Shown here: positions 6,503 to 14,667 of the stretch, in pieces
Layout of the letters: each line of letters starts with the position of its first letter
Numbering within the stretch: position 1 is the first letter of the stretch
From: a virus
Strand: one strand, 5' to 3'
DNA: 25,016 bases
IMG/VR virus record: IMGVR_UViG_3300006484_000050
Coordinates: 1 to 25,016 of that record
The notes under the pieces: generated by a model
The model's database searches: none
The model's input: only the letters and a program-made list of their open reading frames with translations
Told to the model about the DNA's origin: nothing
Position numbers and translations under genes: made by a program

Positions 6503-7816
6503 ATGAGCAAAAACGTATTAATTATTGGAGCAGGTGTAGCAGGTGTAAATGCTGCTACTAAGTTAGTTGACAACAACTTTGATGGTAAAATAACTATTGT
6601 TGATATGGGTAAAAATCCATATAATAGACCATACGATGATGTTATGACTGGTTTTTTAGGTGCTGGAGGATGGAGTGATGGTAAGTTAACTTATCATACA
6701 TCTATTGGAGGTCAGTTATCTAAATATTGTGGTGAGGATAAGGCGATGGAGTTGATGGATCAAGTTATTGAAAACTTTAAACGTTTCCACCCTAAACCAG
6801 AGGAAGTACAGTGTTCTAATCCAGTTGCTGAACCTGATTTTATTAAACCACACTTTGGTTTACGTTTATTTCCTGTATGGCATGTTGGTACAGATTATTT
6901 ACATGAAATAGGTAAAAACTGGTTTGATTATTTAGAATCTAAAGGTGTAGAGTTTATTTGGGAAACTAAAGTATCAGATATTGATTTTGATAATAATATA
7001 GTTCGTTCATCACTATTAAATGGTGGTGAAGAGATTAGTATTAGTTATGATGAACTTATATTTGGTGTAGGTAAATCAGGTATTGACTTTGGTAAACAAC
7101 TAGCAGAAAAATACAAACTACCAACCGAACCTAAATCAGTACAAATAGGTGTTCGATTCGAAGCACCACAAAAACACTTCCAAAAACTAATAGATGTATC
7201 ATACGATTTTAAGTTATATAGAAAGTTTGAGGATAAAGGTGTATCACTTCGCTCATTTTGTACTAACAATAATGCGGCTTATGTGGCCGTAGAACAAACA
7301 TATGGTAATCATACCTACAACGGTCATGCCAAAAAGGATGAAGCATTTAGAAACGATATGACTAACTTTGGTATTTTAATGGAAATACAAGGTATAGAAA
7401 AACCATTTGATTGGTCAAGAAACGTAGTTAAATCATTACAATCATCTGATAATACAGGTTTATATTACTCACCAACCAGAAAACAATCCACAACATCTGA
7501 AGGTATAAAAGTATCTGCTACACAAATCGACACAGGGGGATATAGAGATGTTGTTGAGATGTTTGATGGATATTTTACATATATTGAAGATTTTATTGAT
7601 GGTATGAAAAAAGTATTCCCAACACTTAAAGACGATTGGGGTATGTATATTCCGGAAGTAAAATATCTATCACCAGAACCACTAGTAAACTATAACGATT
7701 TATCATTAACCAAATATAACAACGTACACTTTGTAGGAGATGCTTTATCCGCAAGAGGTATAACAGTATCAGGCGCACAAGGTATCTACGTTATTGAATC
7801 ACTATTAAACAACTAA
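6503..7816 (+). CDS. FAD-dependent dehydrogenase-like flavoprotein (cargo gene)
   Basis: Encodes 437 residues. A Rossmann FAD-binding start is clear: VLIIGAGVAGVNAA, with G9, G11 and G14, then an acidic end to the second strand (KITIVDMG). The C-terminus has the second FAD contact region (NNVHFVGDALSARGITVSGAQG). The central part (GVGKSGIDFGKQLAEKY, VQIGVRFEAP) resembles the FAD-utilising dehydrogenase group usually called COG2509; that name is from memory. Substrate and electron partner are unknown. It is unusual in the middle of a T4-like structural region. It has no late-type motif, starts after a terminator with a Bacteroidota-like promoter, and is followed 3 nt later by a small gene, then a second terminator. 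This fits a moron-like metabolic cargo unit. Confidence 0.8.
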   Translation: MSKNVLIIGAGVAGVNAATKLVDNNFDGKITIVDMGKNPYNRPYDDVMTGFLGAGGWSDGKLTYHTSIGGQLSKYCGEDKAMELMDQVIENFKRFHPKPEEVQCSNPVAEPDFIKPHFGLRLFPVWHVGTDYLHEIGKNWFDYLESKGVEFIWETKVSDIDFDNNIVRSSLLNGGEEISISYDELIFGVGKSGIDFGKQLAEKYKLPTEPKSVQIGVRFEAPQKHFQKLIDVSYDFKLYRKFEDKGVSLRSFCTNNNAAYVAVEQTYGNHTYNGHAKKDEAFRNDMTNFGILMEIQGIEKPFDWSRNVVKSLQSSDNTGLYYSPTRKQSTTSEGIKVSATQIDTGGYRDVVEMFDGYFTYIEDFIDGMKKVFPTLKDDWGMYIPEVKYLSPEPLVNYNDLSLTKYNNVHFVGDALSARGITVSGAQGIYVIESLLNN

Positions 7817-7819
7817 GTT

Positions 7820-8221
7820 ATGACTATTGAACAAAGACAAAAACACTATGAAAACGAGTTAAAGGATTATTTCGATAGAAATGATGATATGCCTTTAATA
7901 AACGCTATGCGTAAGTTTAAAAAACGTTTAACTGAATGGGAGGATGGTTATGAACCCATCATCGATGAAAGTGAATATCCTAAAACACGCAAACTAGTTA
8001 ACCAAGTAGATGGTACAATCGCTATATGTTGGGGTAACAAACCCCATAACTGGGATGGACCAGCATTATTTCCTAAAGGAGATAAAAAACAAGGCGAATA
8101 TTACCTATATGGTATTCGTTATGAAGCAGAAGAGTGGAAAGAGATGAAGAAACAATGGGAAGGATTGCCTTGGTATAAAACACCAGCTATTCTTATGGAT
8201 GCAGGATCAGCAAGAAACTAA
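7820..8221 (+). CDS. Small unknown protein with 'HNWDGPAL' motif
   Basis: Encodes 133 residues. The N-terminal 50 residues are charged and helical. The second half holds GTIAICWGNKPHNWDGPALF and GEYYLYGIRYEAEEWKEMK, a DGPA...Y(Y)xxG pattern found in scattered phage proteins of unknown role, then WEGLPWYKTPAI. It begins 3 nt after the dehydrogenase stop and is closed by the terminator at 8235, so the two genes form one transcript. A functional link to the flavoprotein is suggested only by that pairing. Confidence 0.65.
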   Translation: MTIEQRQKHYENELKDYFDRNDDMPLINAMRKFKKRLTEWEDGYEPIIDESEYPKTRKLVNQVDGTIAICWGNKPHNWDGPALFPKGDKKQGEYYLYGIRYEAEEWKEMKKQWEGLPWYKTPAILMDAGSARN

Positions 8222-8234
8222 AACATATGGGAGT

Positions 8235-8259
8235 GGGGTTGGATTTACCAACCCCCTTT
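8235..8259 (+). terminator. Intrinsic terminator
   Basis: GGGGTTGG (8235-8242), loop ATTTA, CCAACCCC (8248-8255), then CTTT. The stem is strong but the T-tract is short. It closes the unit 6503-8221. Confidence 0.8.
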
Positions 8260-8269
8260 CGTATATTAT
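8239..8269 (+). promoter_or_regulatory. Putative Bacteroidota-type promoter overlapping a terminator
   Basis: TTG (8239-8241, in the terminator stem), a 20-nt spacer, then TATATTAT (8262-8269). It has the same geometry as the promoter at 6452 and shares the exact 13-mer CTTTCGTATATTA. The kinase ATG is 25 nt downstream. Confidence 0.5.
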
Positions 8270-8294
8270 GGTAATATAGATAAAAAGTAATAAT

Positions 8295-8822
8295 ATGAAA
8301 ATAGGATTAACAGGTACTATGAGTGTTGGTAAAACAACATTAGTTAACGCTTTAAAAAAGAATAAGTTATTTAAAGATTATAATTTTGCTACTGAGCGTA
8401 GTGAATATTTAATGAATTTAGGTATTCCATTAAATACTGATTCTACATTAAAAGGTCAAACAGTATTTTTAGCTGAGCGATGTGCTGAATTGATGCAGGA
8501 TAATATTATAACTGACAGAACTATTATAGATGTATTAGCATTTACTCAATCAGCTAAATCAGTTGACCAAGTAGAGTATGATTTATTTGAACAATATGCT
8601 ATTCAGTTTTTAAGAGATTATGATCATATATTTTATATTTCTCCTGAGGGTATGCCTATTGAAGATAATGGTGTTAGAGAAACTGATGAACATTTTAGAG
8701 ATGTTATTGATTTTAGTATTATGAATTTATTAAAACGATGGGGTCATAGAATAGATAACGTAACTGAAATTAGTGGTACTACTGAACAACGTATCAAACA
8801 AATCGAAGAAGCCATATCTTAA
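8295..8822 (+). CDS. NadR-like P-loop kinase/ATPase
   Basis: Encodes 175 residues. A Walker A motif sits at residues 7-15 (GTMSVGKTT). A catalytic or Walker-B-like DR pair follows at D74-R75 (NIITDRTIIDVLAFT). A lid-like segment with R128 and R135 (NGVRETDEHFRDVIDF) comes next. The order and spacing match the small AAA_28/NadR-kinase-type family common in phages, which includes nicotinamide-riboside kinases. Length fits a single kinase domain with no NMN adenylyltransferase part. The substrate is not readable from the sequence; NAD salvage or nucleoside phosphorylation are possibilities. It is monocistronic, after its own terminator-linked promoter and just before a late-type motif. Confidence 0.75.
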   Translation: MKIGLTGTMSVGKTTLVNALKKNKLFKDYNFATERSEYLMNLGIPLNTDSTLKGQTVFLAERCAELMQDNIITDRTIIDVLAFTQSAKSVDQVEYDLFEQYAIQFLRDYDHIFYISPEGMPIEDNGVRETDEHFRDVIDFSIMNLLKRWGHRIDNVTEISGTTEQRIKQIEEAIS

Positions 8823-8823
8823 T

Positions 8824-8834
8824 AATATTTATAA
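8824..8834 (+). promoter_or_regulatory. Putative late-type promoter motif (AATATTTATAA)
   Basis: An exact copy starting 2 nt after the kinase stop codon and ending 13 nt before the ATG at 8848. It would drive 8848-11484, the coiled-coil protein, spanin-like pair and terminase. Confidence 0.6.
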
Positions 8835-8847
8835 CAAAATATAATAA

Positions 8848-9249
8848 ATGAAACGTTCAGAATTAAAATCATACATCAAAGAGCAAATAGTATCTACTTT
8901 AGAAGAAGCTACATTTCAAGCGGATAAAAGTGATCAATCATCAATAGATGCAGCTAAGAAAGCAGCTAGTAAAGATGATGTAATCAAAATATCAGAAATC
9001 GATGATGAAGAAGGTGATAAAGAAGCAACGAAAGGTGCTAGAAAAAATGCCTCAAAAACTAAACGTTTAGATGCTAAGATTAAAGCTTTACAACAAATCG
9101 AAGCTGATATGAAGACTGAACTTAAAGCCTTTAAATCAGCTGAAGGTGATGATGAAAAAAATGCGGCTAAAAAACAGCTAAAAAGATTAACTGATTTGAA
9201 AAAAGAAGCAAAAGCTGAAATTAAAAAATTAGAAAGTGAAATTATTTAA
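8848..9249 (+). CDS. Lys/Glu-rich coiled-coil protein with targeting-like N-terminus
   Basis: Encodes 133 residues. The start MKRSELKSYIKEQIVSTLEE with A21 belongs to the recurrent ELKxxIKxxI N-terminal class of this window. It offers two (I/L)xE sites, after E12 and after E20. The remainder is an Ala/Lys/Glu-rich helix (residues ~75-133) likely to form a coiled coil, after an acidic stretch around residue 55. T4 internal and core proteins have a similar composition, so a packaged or core protein is the best guess. It overlaps the next gene's GTG start by 14 bp. A small terminase cannot be excluded by position, but no DNA-binding motif is visible. Confidence 0.6.
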   Translation: MKRSELKSYIKEQIVSTLEEATFQADKSDQSSIDAAKKAASKDDVIKISEIDDEEGDKEATKGARKNASKTKRLDAKIKALQQIEADMKTELKAFKSAEGDDEKNAAKKQLKRLTDLKKEAKAEIKKLESEII

Positions 9250-9577
9250 TAAGTATACTCTATTAGTACTATTATTAATATCAATAGGTTTTAATTATTA
9301 TGAAATTTTTATTGATGATCCTTTATATATTAAACAATATGAAGATACAATTACTAAGTTAGAGACTGAAATAGATAGTATAAACATTAATAATATAGGT
9401 TTAAAATCACAAGTATTAGCCTTAGAAGATAAAATTGATACTTTAGATTTAGAATTAACAAATATAGAAGATAAAAGAAAATCAATAATCAGATCATATG
9501 AAATATATTTACAGCAAATTACTGATCTTAATGATTCTGAACTTGAACGTTGGTTACTCTCAAGATACAACAATTGA
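9236..9577 (+). CDS. Putative inner-membrane spanin (Rz-like)
   Basis: Encodes 113 residues. One N-terminal transmembrane helix (residues ~8-26, YTLLVLLLISIGFNYYEIF) is preceded by a short basic segment, giving N-in topology. A long coiled coil follows (~35-95), and the end is SELERWLLSRYNN. Size and layout match Rz-type i-spanins. The next gene starts inside this one in another frame (80 bp overlap), the hallmark of Rz/Rz1 pairs. The start is a GTG inside the preceding gene; no in-frame ATG exists. No spanin homology is recognised, so this rests on topology and gene arrangement. An alternative is an unrelated phage membrane coiled-coil protein. Confidence 0.55.
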   Translation: MKLFNKYTLLVLLLISIGFNYYEIFIDDPLYIKQYEDTITKLETEIDSININNIGLKSQVLALEDKIDTLDLELTNIEDKRKSIIRSYEIYLQQITDLNDSELERWLLSRYNN

Positions 9578-9899
9578 ACTTGAATATGATATCGCCCGAT
9601 TAGTTATTGAAGATTTAATTAAAGGTGATGCATCTAAAGAAGAATTGTTTTTATCTAAAGATCAAATAAAAGTTTTAGAATCAAAGATATCCCTTAAAGA
9701 TAGTATTATCCTAAAAAAGAATGATATTATTGGGAATTATGAAAGTATTATGGGTAAACAAACTGAACAACTTTCATCAATAAAAGACCTTTCCAAACAA
9801 CTACAACTTGATTTAAAAAAACAAAAAGCCAAAACCCAACTATTTAAACTAGGTGGGACAGCTGTTCTAATAGGAGCGGTAATATTAACTATATTGTAG
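9498..9899 (+). CDS. Secreted coiled-coil protein overlapping the Rz-like gene
   Basis: Encodes 133 residues. Residues 1-22 form a classic signal peptide (MKYIYSKLLILMILNLNVGYSQ), with the YSQ|D-type end common in Bacteroidota secreted proteins. A coiled coil follows (~50-110), then a C-terminal hydrophobic helix (LGGTAVLIGAVILTIL). Unlike Rz1 it has no lipobox Cys, and its C-terminal helix would place it in the inner membrane rather than the outer. It could be a variant spanin subunit or another lysis protein. The first 80 bp lie inside the upstream gene in a different frame, yet still encode a good signal peptide, which supports a real gene. Four nt separate it from the terminase ATG. Confidence 0.6.
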   Translation: MKYIYSKLLILMILNLNVGYSQDTTIELEYDIARLVIEDLIKGDASKEELFLSKDQIKVLESKISLKDSIILKKNDIIGNYESIMGKQTEQLSSIKDLSKQLQLDLKKQKAKTQLFKLGGTAVLIGAVILTIL

Positions 9900-9903
9900 T
9901 AAT

Positions 9904-11484
9904 ATGGGTCAATTAAGTATAAACGAAATAATAAAGGCGGAATACATAAAATGCGCTAATAACCCAGTACATTTCTTTAAAAAATACTGCTATATCTCTC
10001 ACCCACAACGAGGTAAAATATTATTTAGTCTCTACCCATTTCAAGAAAAAGCATTACAGTTAATAGATAAAAACCCATATTCTATTATATTAAAATCTAG
10101 ACAGTTAGGTATATCAACCCTATCTGCAGGTTACGCTTTATGGTTAATGACATTTCATGAGAATAAAACAGTAATGGCTTTAGCCACTACACAAGCAACA
10201 GCCAGAAACTTAGTACAGAAAGTGCAGTTTATGTATGAGAACCTACCCAGCTGGTTAAAGGTTCCATCTATAGAAAACAATAAGTTATCACTTAAGTTAG
10301 CAAACTCATCAAGAATATTAGCAAAATCTTCATCACCAGATGCCGCAAGATCAGAAGCCGTTTCTTTACTGATTATTGATGAAGCAGCGTTCGTTGAAAA
10401 CGTAGCCGAAACTTGGGCTTCCGCACAACAAACTTTAGCAACGGGTGGTGGTGCTATAGTATTATCTACACCAAACGGCACAGGTAACTGGTTCCATCAG
10501 ATGTGGGTTAAAGCAGAATCAGCACAAAACGATTTTTTACCTATTAAACTACCTTGGAATCTACACCCAGAACGAGATCAAGCTTGGAGAGATAAACAAG
10601 ATGAACTATTAGGTGATCCTAGATTAGCCGCACAAGAGTGTGATTGCGATTTTTCATCATCTGGTAATACTGTATTTTATGGTGAATATATTGATTACAT
10701 AAATAATAATACAGCGAAAGACCCAGTTGAAAAACGAGGTACAGATGAAAACCTATGGATTTGGGAATACGCTGATTACACTAAAGATTATATAATAACA
10801 GCAGACGTTGCTCGAGGAGATGGAAGAGATTTTTCTACTGCTCATGTTATGGATGTTGAAAGTAATACCCAAATAGCAGAATATAGAGGCCATTTATCAA
10901 CTAAGGATTTTGGTAATTTTTTAGTTGGGCTAGCAACCGAATATAATAACGCTTTACTAGTAATAGAAAACGCATCTATTGGTTGGGCTACTATACAACA
11001 AGTAATAGAAAGAAACTATGCAAATCTTTACTACACACAACGTGGAGAAGCAAGTGTTGATTCGTATTTTGATCCATATATGGATAATAGCAGGATGACT
11101 GCTGGTTTTACTATGTCAACTAAAACAAGACCTGTGGTGGTTCAAAAGTTTGTTGAATATGTAACTGACAGAAGTGTTACAATCCAATCTAAACGATTAG
11201 TTGAAGAGATGAAAGTTTTTATTTGGATGAATGGTAAAGCAGAAGCACAAACTGGCTATAACGATGATTTAATAATGGCGTTTGGTATGGCAATGTATAT
11301 TAGAGATACAGCATTAAAATTTAGACAAAGAGGTTTGGATATAACTAAGGCCTCACTATCAAATATAGGAGTAAATAAAGTAGCATATCAAGGTGGTTTT
11401 AACGCAGTTAATCAAAGTAACGAAAACCCCTACAAACTAGATAATGGGATAGGCGGCCAAGAGGATATAGGTTGGCTCTTATAA
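9904..11484 (+). CDS. Terminase large subunit (gp17-like)
   Basis: Encodes 526 residues; T4 gp17 has 610. The packaging ATPase has a deviant Walker A KSRQLGIST (64-72), where terminases rely on the SRQLG lead-in. It also has Walker B SLLIIDE (D159, E160) and coupling motif STPNG (189-192). The RNase-H-like nuclease follows, with likely metal ligands D301 (IITADVARGDGRD), E355 (LLVIENAS) and D454/D455 (YNDDL). It cuts concatemeric DNA and pumps it through the portal encoded next. A small terminase subunit is not recognised upstream. The gene is preceded by the spanin-like pair in one operon and followed by a late-type motif at 11483. Confidence 0.96.
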   Translation: MGQLSINEIIKAEYIKCANNPVHFFKKYCYISHPQRGKILFSLYPFQEKALQLIDKNPYSIILKSRQLGISTLSAGYALWLMTFHENKTVMALATTQATARNLVQKVQFMYENLPSWLKVPSIENNKLSLKLANSSRILAKSSSPDAARSEAVSLLIIDEAAFVENVAETWASAQQTLATGGGAIVLSTPNGTGNWFHQMWVKAESAQNDFLPIKLPWNLHPERDQAWRDKQDELLGDPRLAAQECDCDFSSSGNTVFYGEYIDYINNNTAKDPVEKRGTDENLWIWEYADYTKDYIITADVARGDGRDFSTAHVMDVESNTQIAEYRGHLSTKDFGNFLVGLATEYNNALLVIENASIGWATIQQVIERNYANLYYTQRGEASVDSYFDPYMDNSRMTAGFTMSTKTRPVVVQKFVEYVTDRSVTIQSKRLVEEMKVFIWMNGKAEAQTGYNDDLIMAFGMAMYIRDTALKFRQRGLDITKASLSNIGVNKVAYQGGFNAVNQSNENPYKLDNGIGGQEDIGWLL

Positions 11485-11493
11485 TATTTATAA
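11483..11493 (+). promoter_or_regulatory. Putative late-type promoter motif (AATATTTATAA)
   Basis: An exact copy that begins on the terminase stop codon and ends 12 nt before the portal ATG at 11506. It would drive the portal gene. Confidence 0.6.
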
Positions 11494-11505
11494 TAATAAA
11501 CAGCG

Positions 11506-13392
11506 ATGGCAGATAAAGGATTATTTCCAAGATTAAAAAGATTATTTTCAACTGATGTGATTATTCGCAATACGGGTGGGAATCAAATTACAACTATTGA
11601 TACAAATACAATCCAAACATCAGGTGAGTTTGAAACTAATTCATTAGTTGATAGGTATGGTAGATTATACGCTGGTAACCCATCATCACTATATGGGGCA
11701 CAGTTCAATATGAACTACCAATACTTACGCACTCAGTTATATTCAGAATATGATTTAATGGATCAAGATGCTATTATAGCATCTGCATTAGATATTATAG
11801 CAGACGAATCAACACTTAAAAACGATATGGGTGAAGTATTATCCATACGTTCATCTAATGAAGACATACAAAAAATATTATACAACCTATTTTACGATGT
11901 TTTAAACATTGAGTTTAATATGTGGAGTTGGGTTCGTCAAATGTGTAAGTATGGTGATTTTTTCCTCAAAATGGAAATATCAGAAAAGTTTGGTGTATAC
12001 AACGTTAGACCTTATACAGCATTTCAAATAGCACGTAAAGAAGGATTCAACCCTGAAAACCCAGAAGAAGTAGTATTTGAATTTAATCCAGATGGTTTTA
12101 CAGGGGGTGACTCAGGTTACTATACTGCACCCAGTCAAACTCCATCTCCAAACGTTATTAGATTTGATAATTATGAAATGGCTCATTTTAGACTTATATC
12201 GGATGTTAACTACCTACCTTACGGCCGTTCTTACGTAGAACCAGCGCGTAAACTGTACAAACAATATTCGTTAATGGAAGACGCTATGTTAGTACATCGA
12301 ATCGTTAGAGCCCCAGAAAAACGCACTTTTTACGTTAACGTTGGAGCTATACCTCCAAACGAAATAGATGCGTTTATGCAAAAAACAGTATCGTCACTAA
12401 AACGTACTCCTTATGTTGATCCAAAAACAGGACAATATAACTTAAAGTATAACATGCAAAATATGTTAGAGGATTTTTATATTCCTGTACGTGGTAATGA
12501 TACATCAACTCGTATTGAAACTACACCAGGATTAACATATGATGGTATCCAAGACGTAGAATATTTAAGAGATAAACTATTTGCTGCCCTAAAAGTACCT
12601 AAAGCATTTTTAGGTTATGAAGCCGATTTAGAAGGTAAAGCAACATTAGCAGCGGAGGATATTAGGTTTGCTCGTACTATAGATCGTATACAACGAATCC
12701 TTATATCTGAACTTAATAAAATAGCATTAGTTCACCTATATGCTCAAGGATATAGAGATGAAGGGTTGACTAACTTTTCATTAGAAATGACTACACCTAG
12801 TATCATATACGATCAAGAAAAGATTGAACTATTAAAATCTAAAACTGAACTAGCACAACAAATGTTAGATCAAAAACTATTACCAACAGATTGGATCTAT
12901 GATAATGTATTCCATTTTAGTGAAGACCAATATGATGAGTATAGAGATTTAATCAGGGAAGATACTAAACGTGGATTCAGATTAAAACAAATAGAGGAAG
13001 AAGGTAATGACCCAGTTGAAACAGGTAAATCGTATGGTACCCCACATGATCTAGCCTCACTATATGGTAAAGGTAGATCATACAGTGATCCAGGAAACGT
13101 ACCTGTTGGTTACAACAACGATAAAGAGGATGTGGGTCGTCCTAAAGACAAAACACGTCGTAATAAACAAGATTCAAACTTCGGTAAAGACAGATTAGGT
13201 TCACAAAATAAAGATAACGAAAGTAACTCTATTAAACCTAACTTCAAAGGTGGTCCATTAGCATTAGAAGATGCTAAAACTACCTACATAAAAAACCAAC
13301 ACCTATTTGAGGGAATGGATAAAAAGAAAGTAACAGTTGAAAATAAATCTAAAAACCCATCGTATTTAGACGAATCTCAACTTAAAGGTTAA
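11506..13392 (+). CDS. Portal protein (gp20-like)
   Basis: Encodes 628 residues; T4 gp20 has 524. The core (residues ~40-490) has gp20-type blocks: DRYGRLYAGNPSSLYG, YDLMDQDAIIASALDIIADE, the clip/wing region and a run EADLEGKATLAAEDIRFARTIDRIQ near 365-390. It forms the dodecameric head vertex through which DNA is packaged and to which the neck binds. The last ~120 residues are a hydrophilic, Lys/Asn/Gly-rich extension that probably does not belong to the conserved fold and accounts for the extra length. In T4 gp18 and gp19 lie between gp17 and gp20; here the two are adjacent. Confidence 0.93.
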   Translation: MADKGLFPRLKRLFSTDVIIRNTGGNQITTIDTNTIQTSGEFETNSLVDRYGRLYAGNPSSLYGAQFNMNYQYLRTQLYSEYDLMDQDAIIASALDIIADESTLKNDMGEVLSIRSSNEDIQKILYNLFYDVLNIEFNMWSWVRQMCKYGDFFLKMEISEKFGVYNVRPYTAFQIARKEGFNPENPEEVVFEFNPDGFTGGDSGYYTAPSQTPSPNVIRFDNYEMAHFRLISDVNYLPYGRSYVEPARKLYKQYSLMEDAMLVHRIVRAPEKRTFYVNVGAIPPNEIDAFMQKTVSSLKRTPYVDPKTGQYNLKYNMQNMLEDFYIPVRGNDTSTRIETTPGLTYDGIQDVEYLRDKLFAALKVPKAFLGYEADLEGKATLAAEDIRFARTIDRIQRILISELNKIALVHLYAQGYRDEGLTNFSLEMTTPSIIYDQEKIELLKSKTELAQQMLDQKLLPTDWIYDNVFHFSEDQYDEYRDLIREDTKRGFRLKQIEEEGNDPVETGKSYGTPHDLASLYGKGRSYSDPGNVPVGYNNDKEDVGRPKDKTRRNKQDSNFGKDRLGSQNKDNESNSIKPNFKGGPLALEDAKTTYIKNQHLFEGMDKKKVTVENKSKNPSYLDESQLKG

Positions 13393-13401
13393 TATTTATA
13401 A
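13391..13401 (+). promoter_or_regulatory. Putative late-type promoter motif (AATATTTATAA)
   Basis: An exact copy that begins on the portal stop codon and ends 15 nt before the ATG at 13417. It would drive the core/protease unit 13417-16514. Confidence 0.6.
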
Positions 13402-13416
13402 CTAAATATATATTTG

Positions 13417-14268
13417 ATGCGCATCAAACATTCAAAGTATAAGAATACGGGTATCCTATTTGAATTACTCGTACGACAGATCACGGCAGATACACTTAAA
13501 GACGGTGAATCACCATCTGTTGACTTATTAAAAAAGTACTTCTTTAAAAGTGAACTAGGTAAGGAACTTAAGTTATACGAAAGTATAACTAAATCAAAAG
13601 TCTTAAGTGAAAATCAAGCATCTACCTTCATTTCTACTGTATTAGAACAGTCAACCAAGTTGAATCGTTCTACATTACGTAAAGAAAAATATAACTTAAT
13701 CAAGGAAATTAAAAGTTTATATAACATAAACGAATTCTTTGCTACTAAAGTAAAAAACTATACACAATTTGCTTCAATCTATACGTTAATCGAATCTCAA
13801 AATTCAAAAAACATAACGGATACAGAACAGATTGTAAATAATAAAGTAAATTTATTAGAACACCTAACTAAATCAGTAGCATCTGATGAGGTTAAAAACG
13901 ATGTTTTAAGTGAATTCCAAACATACGATAAAGATACAAGAATCTTAACCTACAAAGTTCTTTTAGAAAAGTTTAATGACAAATATGATGATCTATCTAA
14001 CGATCAGAAGTCAGTTCTTAAAGAGTTTATCGAATCAGTAGATTCAACCCCCAAACTACGAAACTTTTACAACTCAAAAATCAAAGAACTTAAGTATGCA
14101 GTATTAACTGAAGCTAAAGCACTTAACGATAAAGTTGTAAAAATCAAATTAGTAGAAGTTTCTAAACTACTTACAGAACTTAAGAAAACTGATAAAGTAA
14201 ATACAGACAACTTAGTTGATTTACTTCAGTATTATGAGTTGATTAAAGAAATAAAGCTTACTAAATGA
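13417..14268 (+). CDS. Conserved helical protein between portal and protease, unknown function
   Basis: Encodes 283 residues from the ATG at 13417; a TTG three bases upstream would add one residue and is less likely. It is largely helical and basic. The start MRIKHSKYKNTGILFELLVRQITAD and the block NRSTLRKEKYNLIKEIKSLY are familiar from uncultured marine myoviruses, always just downstream of the portal. There is no obvious T4 counterpart at this place. The position within the head-core unit suggests a role in prohead assembly or portal attachment, which is inference. It ends in an ATGA overlap with the next gene. Confidence 0.75.
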   Translation: MRIKHSKYKNTGILFELLVRQITADTLKDGESPSVDLLKKYFFKSELGKELKLYESITKSKVLSENQASTFISTVLEQSTKLNRSTLRKEKYNLIKEIKSLYNINEFFATKVKNYTQFASIYTLIESQNSKNITDTEQIVNNKVNLLEHLTKSVASDEVKNDVLSEFQTYDKDTRILTYKVLLEKFNDKYDDLSNDQKSVLKEFIESVDSTPKLRNFYNSKIKELKYAVLTEAKALNDKVVKIKLVEVSKLLTELKKTDKVNTDNLVDLLQYYELIKEIKLTK

Positions 14269-14666
14269 AAAAATCTGAATTAAAAAAAGAAATACGTGAA
14301 CGTATTTTAGAAAAAAAGTGTAAAACTGCTGATATAGACGAAATGTCTACATCTGGTGGTGCTGGTGCTTACAACACACCATATGCCTTTAAACTTAAAA
14401 AGAAAGATAAGGATTTAAGTGAAGCTTTAAATGGAGACCAACAAGAAGCCTTGATGGACTTACAAAATATATTAGATAGAGCTGCTCAATTAGGAGATGA
14501 AGCTAAACAAATAATAAGTGATACATTTCCGGAAGAACTTAGAGGAGCTGAAGCATACGATATATTTAATTTTGGTTCTAGTTCTAATAGCTATGATAAT
14601 ACTTTAGAATCCCTTATTAGTGACATAGAACAACGTTTTTCAGAAGACGAAGGAGATTTAGACTAA
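14265..14666 (+). CDS. Small putative head-core protein with targeting-like start
   Basis: Encodes 133 residues. The start MKKSELKKEIRERILEKK is the clearest case of the ELKxxIRxxI N-terminal class, with an I-R-E site at residues 10-12. Next comes EMSTSGGAGAYNTPYAFKLKK, a Gly-rich segment seen in many marine phage structural proteins. The C-terminal ~75 residues are acidic and helical. It is coupled by an ATGA overlap to the previous gene and 1 nt from the next. Its position between portal and protease suggests a core protein comparable to T4 gp67/gp68, but no sequence match is claimed. Confidence 0.65.
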   Translation: MKKSELKKEIRERILEKKCKTADIDEMSTSGGAGAYNTPYAFKLKKKDKDLSEALNGDQQEALMDLQNILDRAAQLGDEAKQIISDTFPEELRGAEAYDIFNFGSSSNSYDNTLESLISDIEQRFSEDEGDLD

Positions 14667-14667
14667 T

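Noticed and set aside
10093-10119. Terminase Walker A without the usual Lys (KSRQLGIST) as a broken gene
   Set aside because: This deviant form is common in phage large terminases; all other ATPase and nuclease residues are intact.
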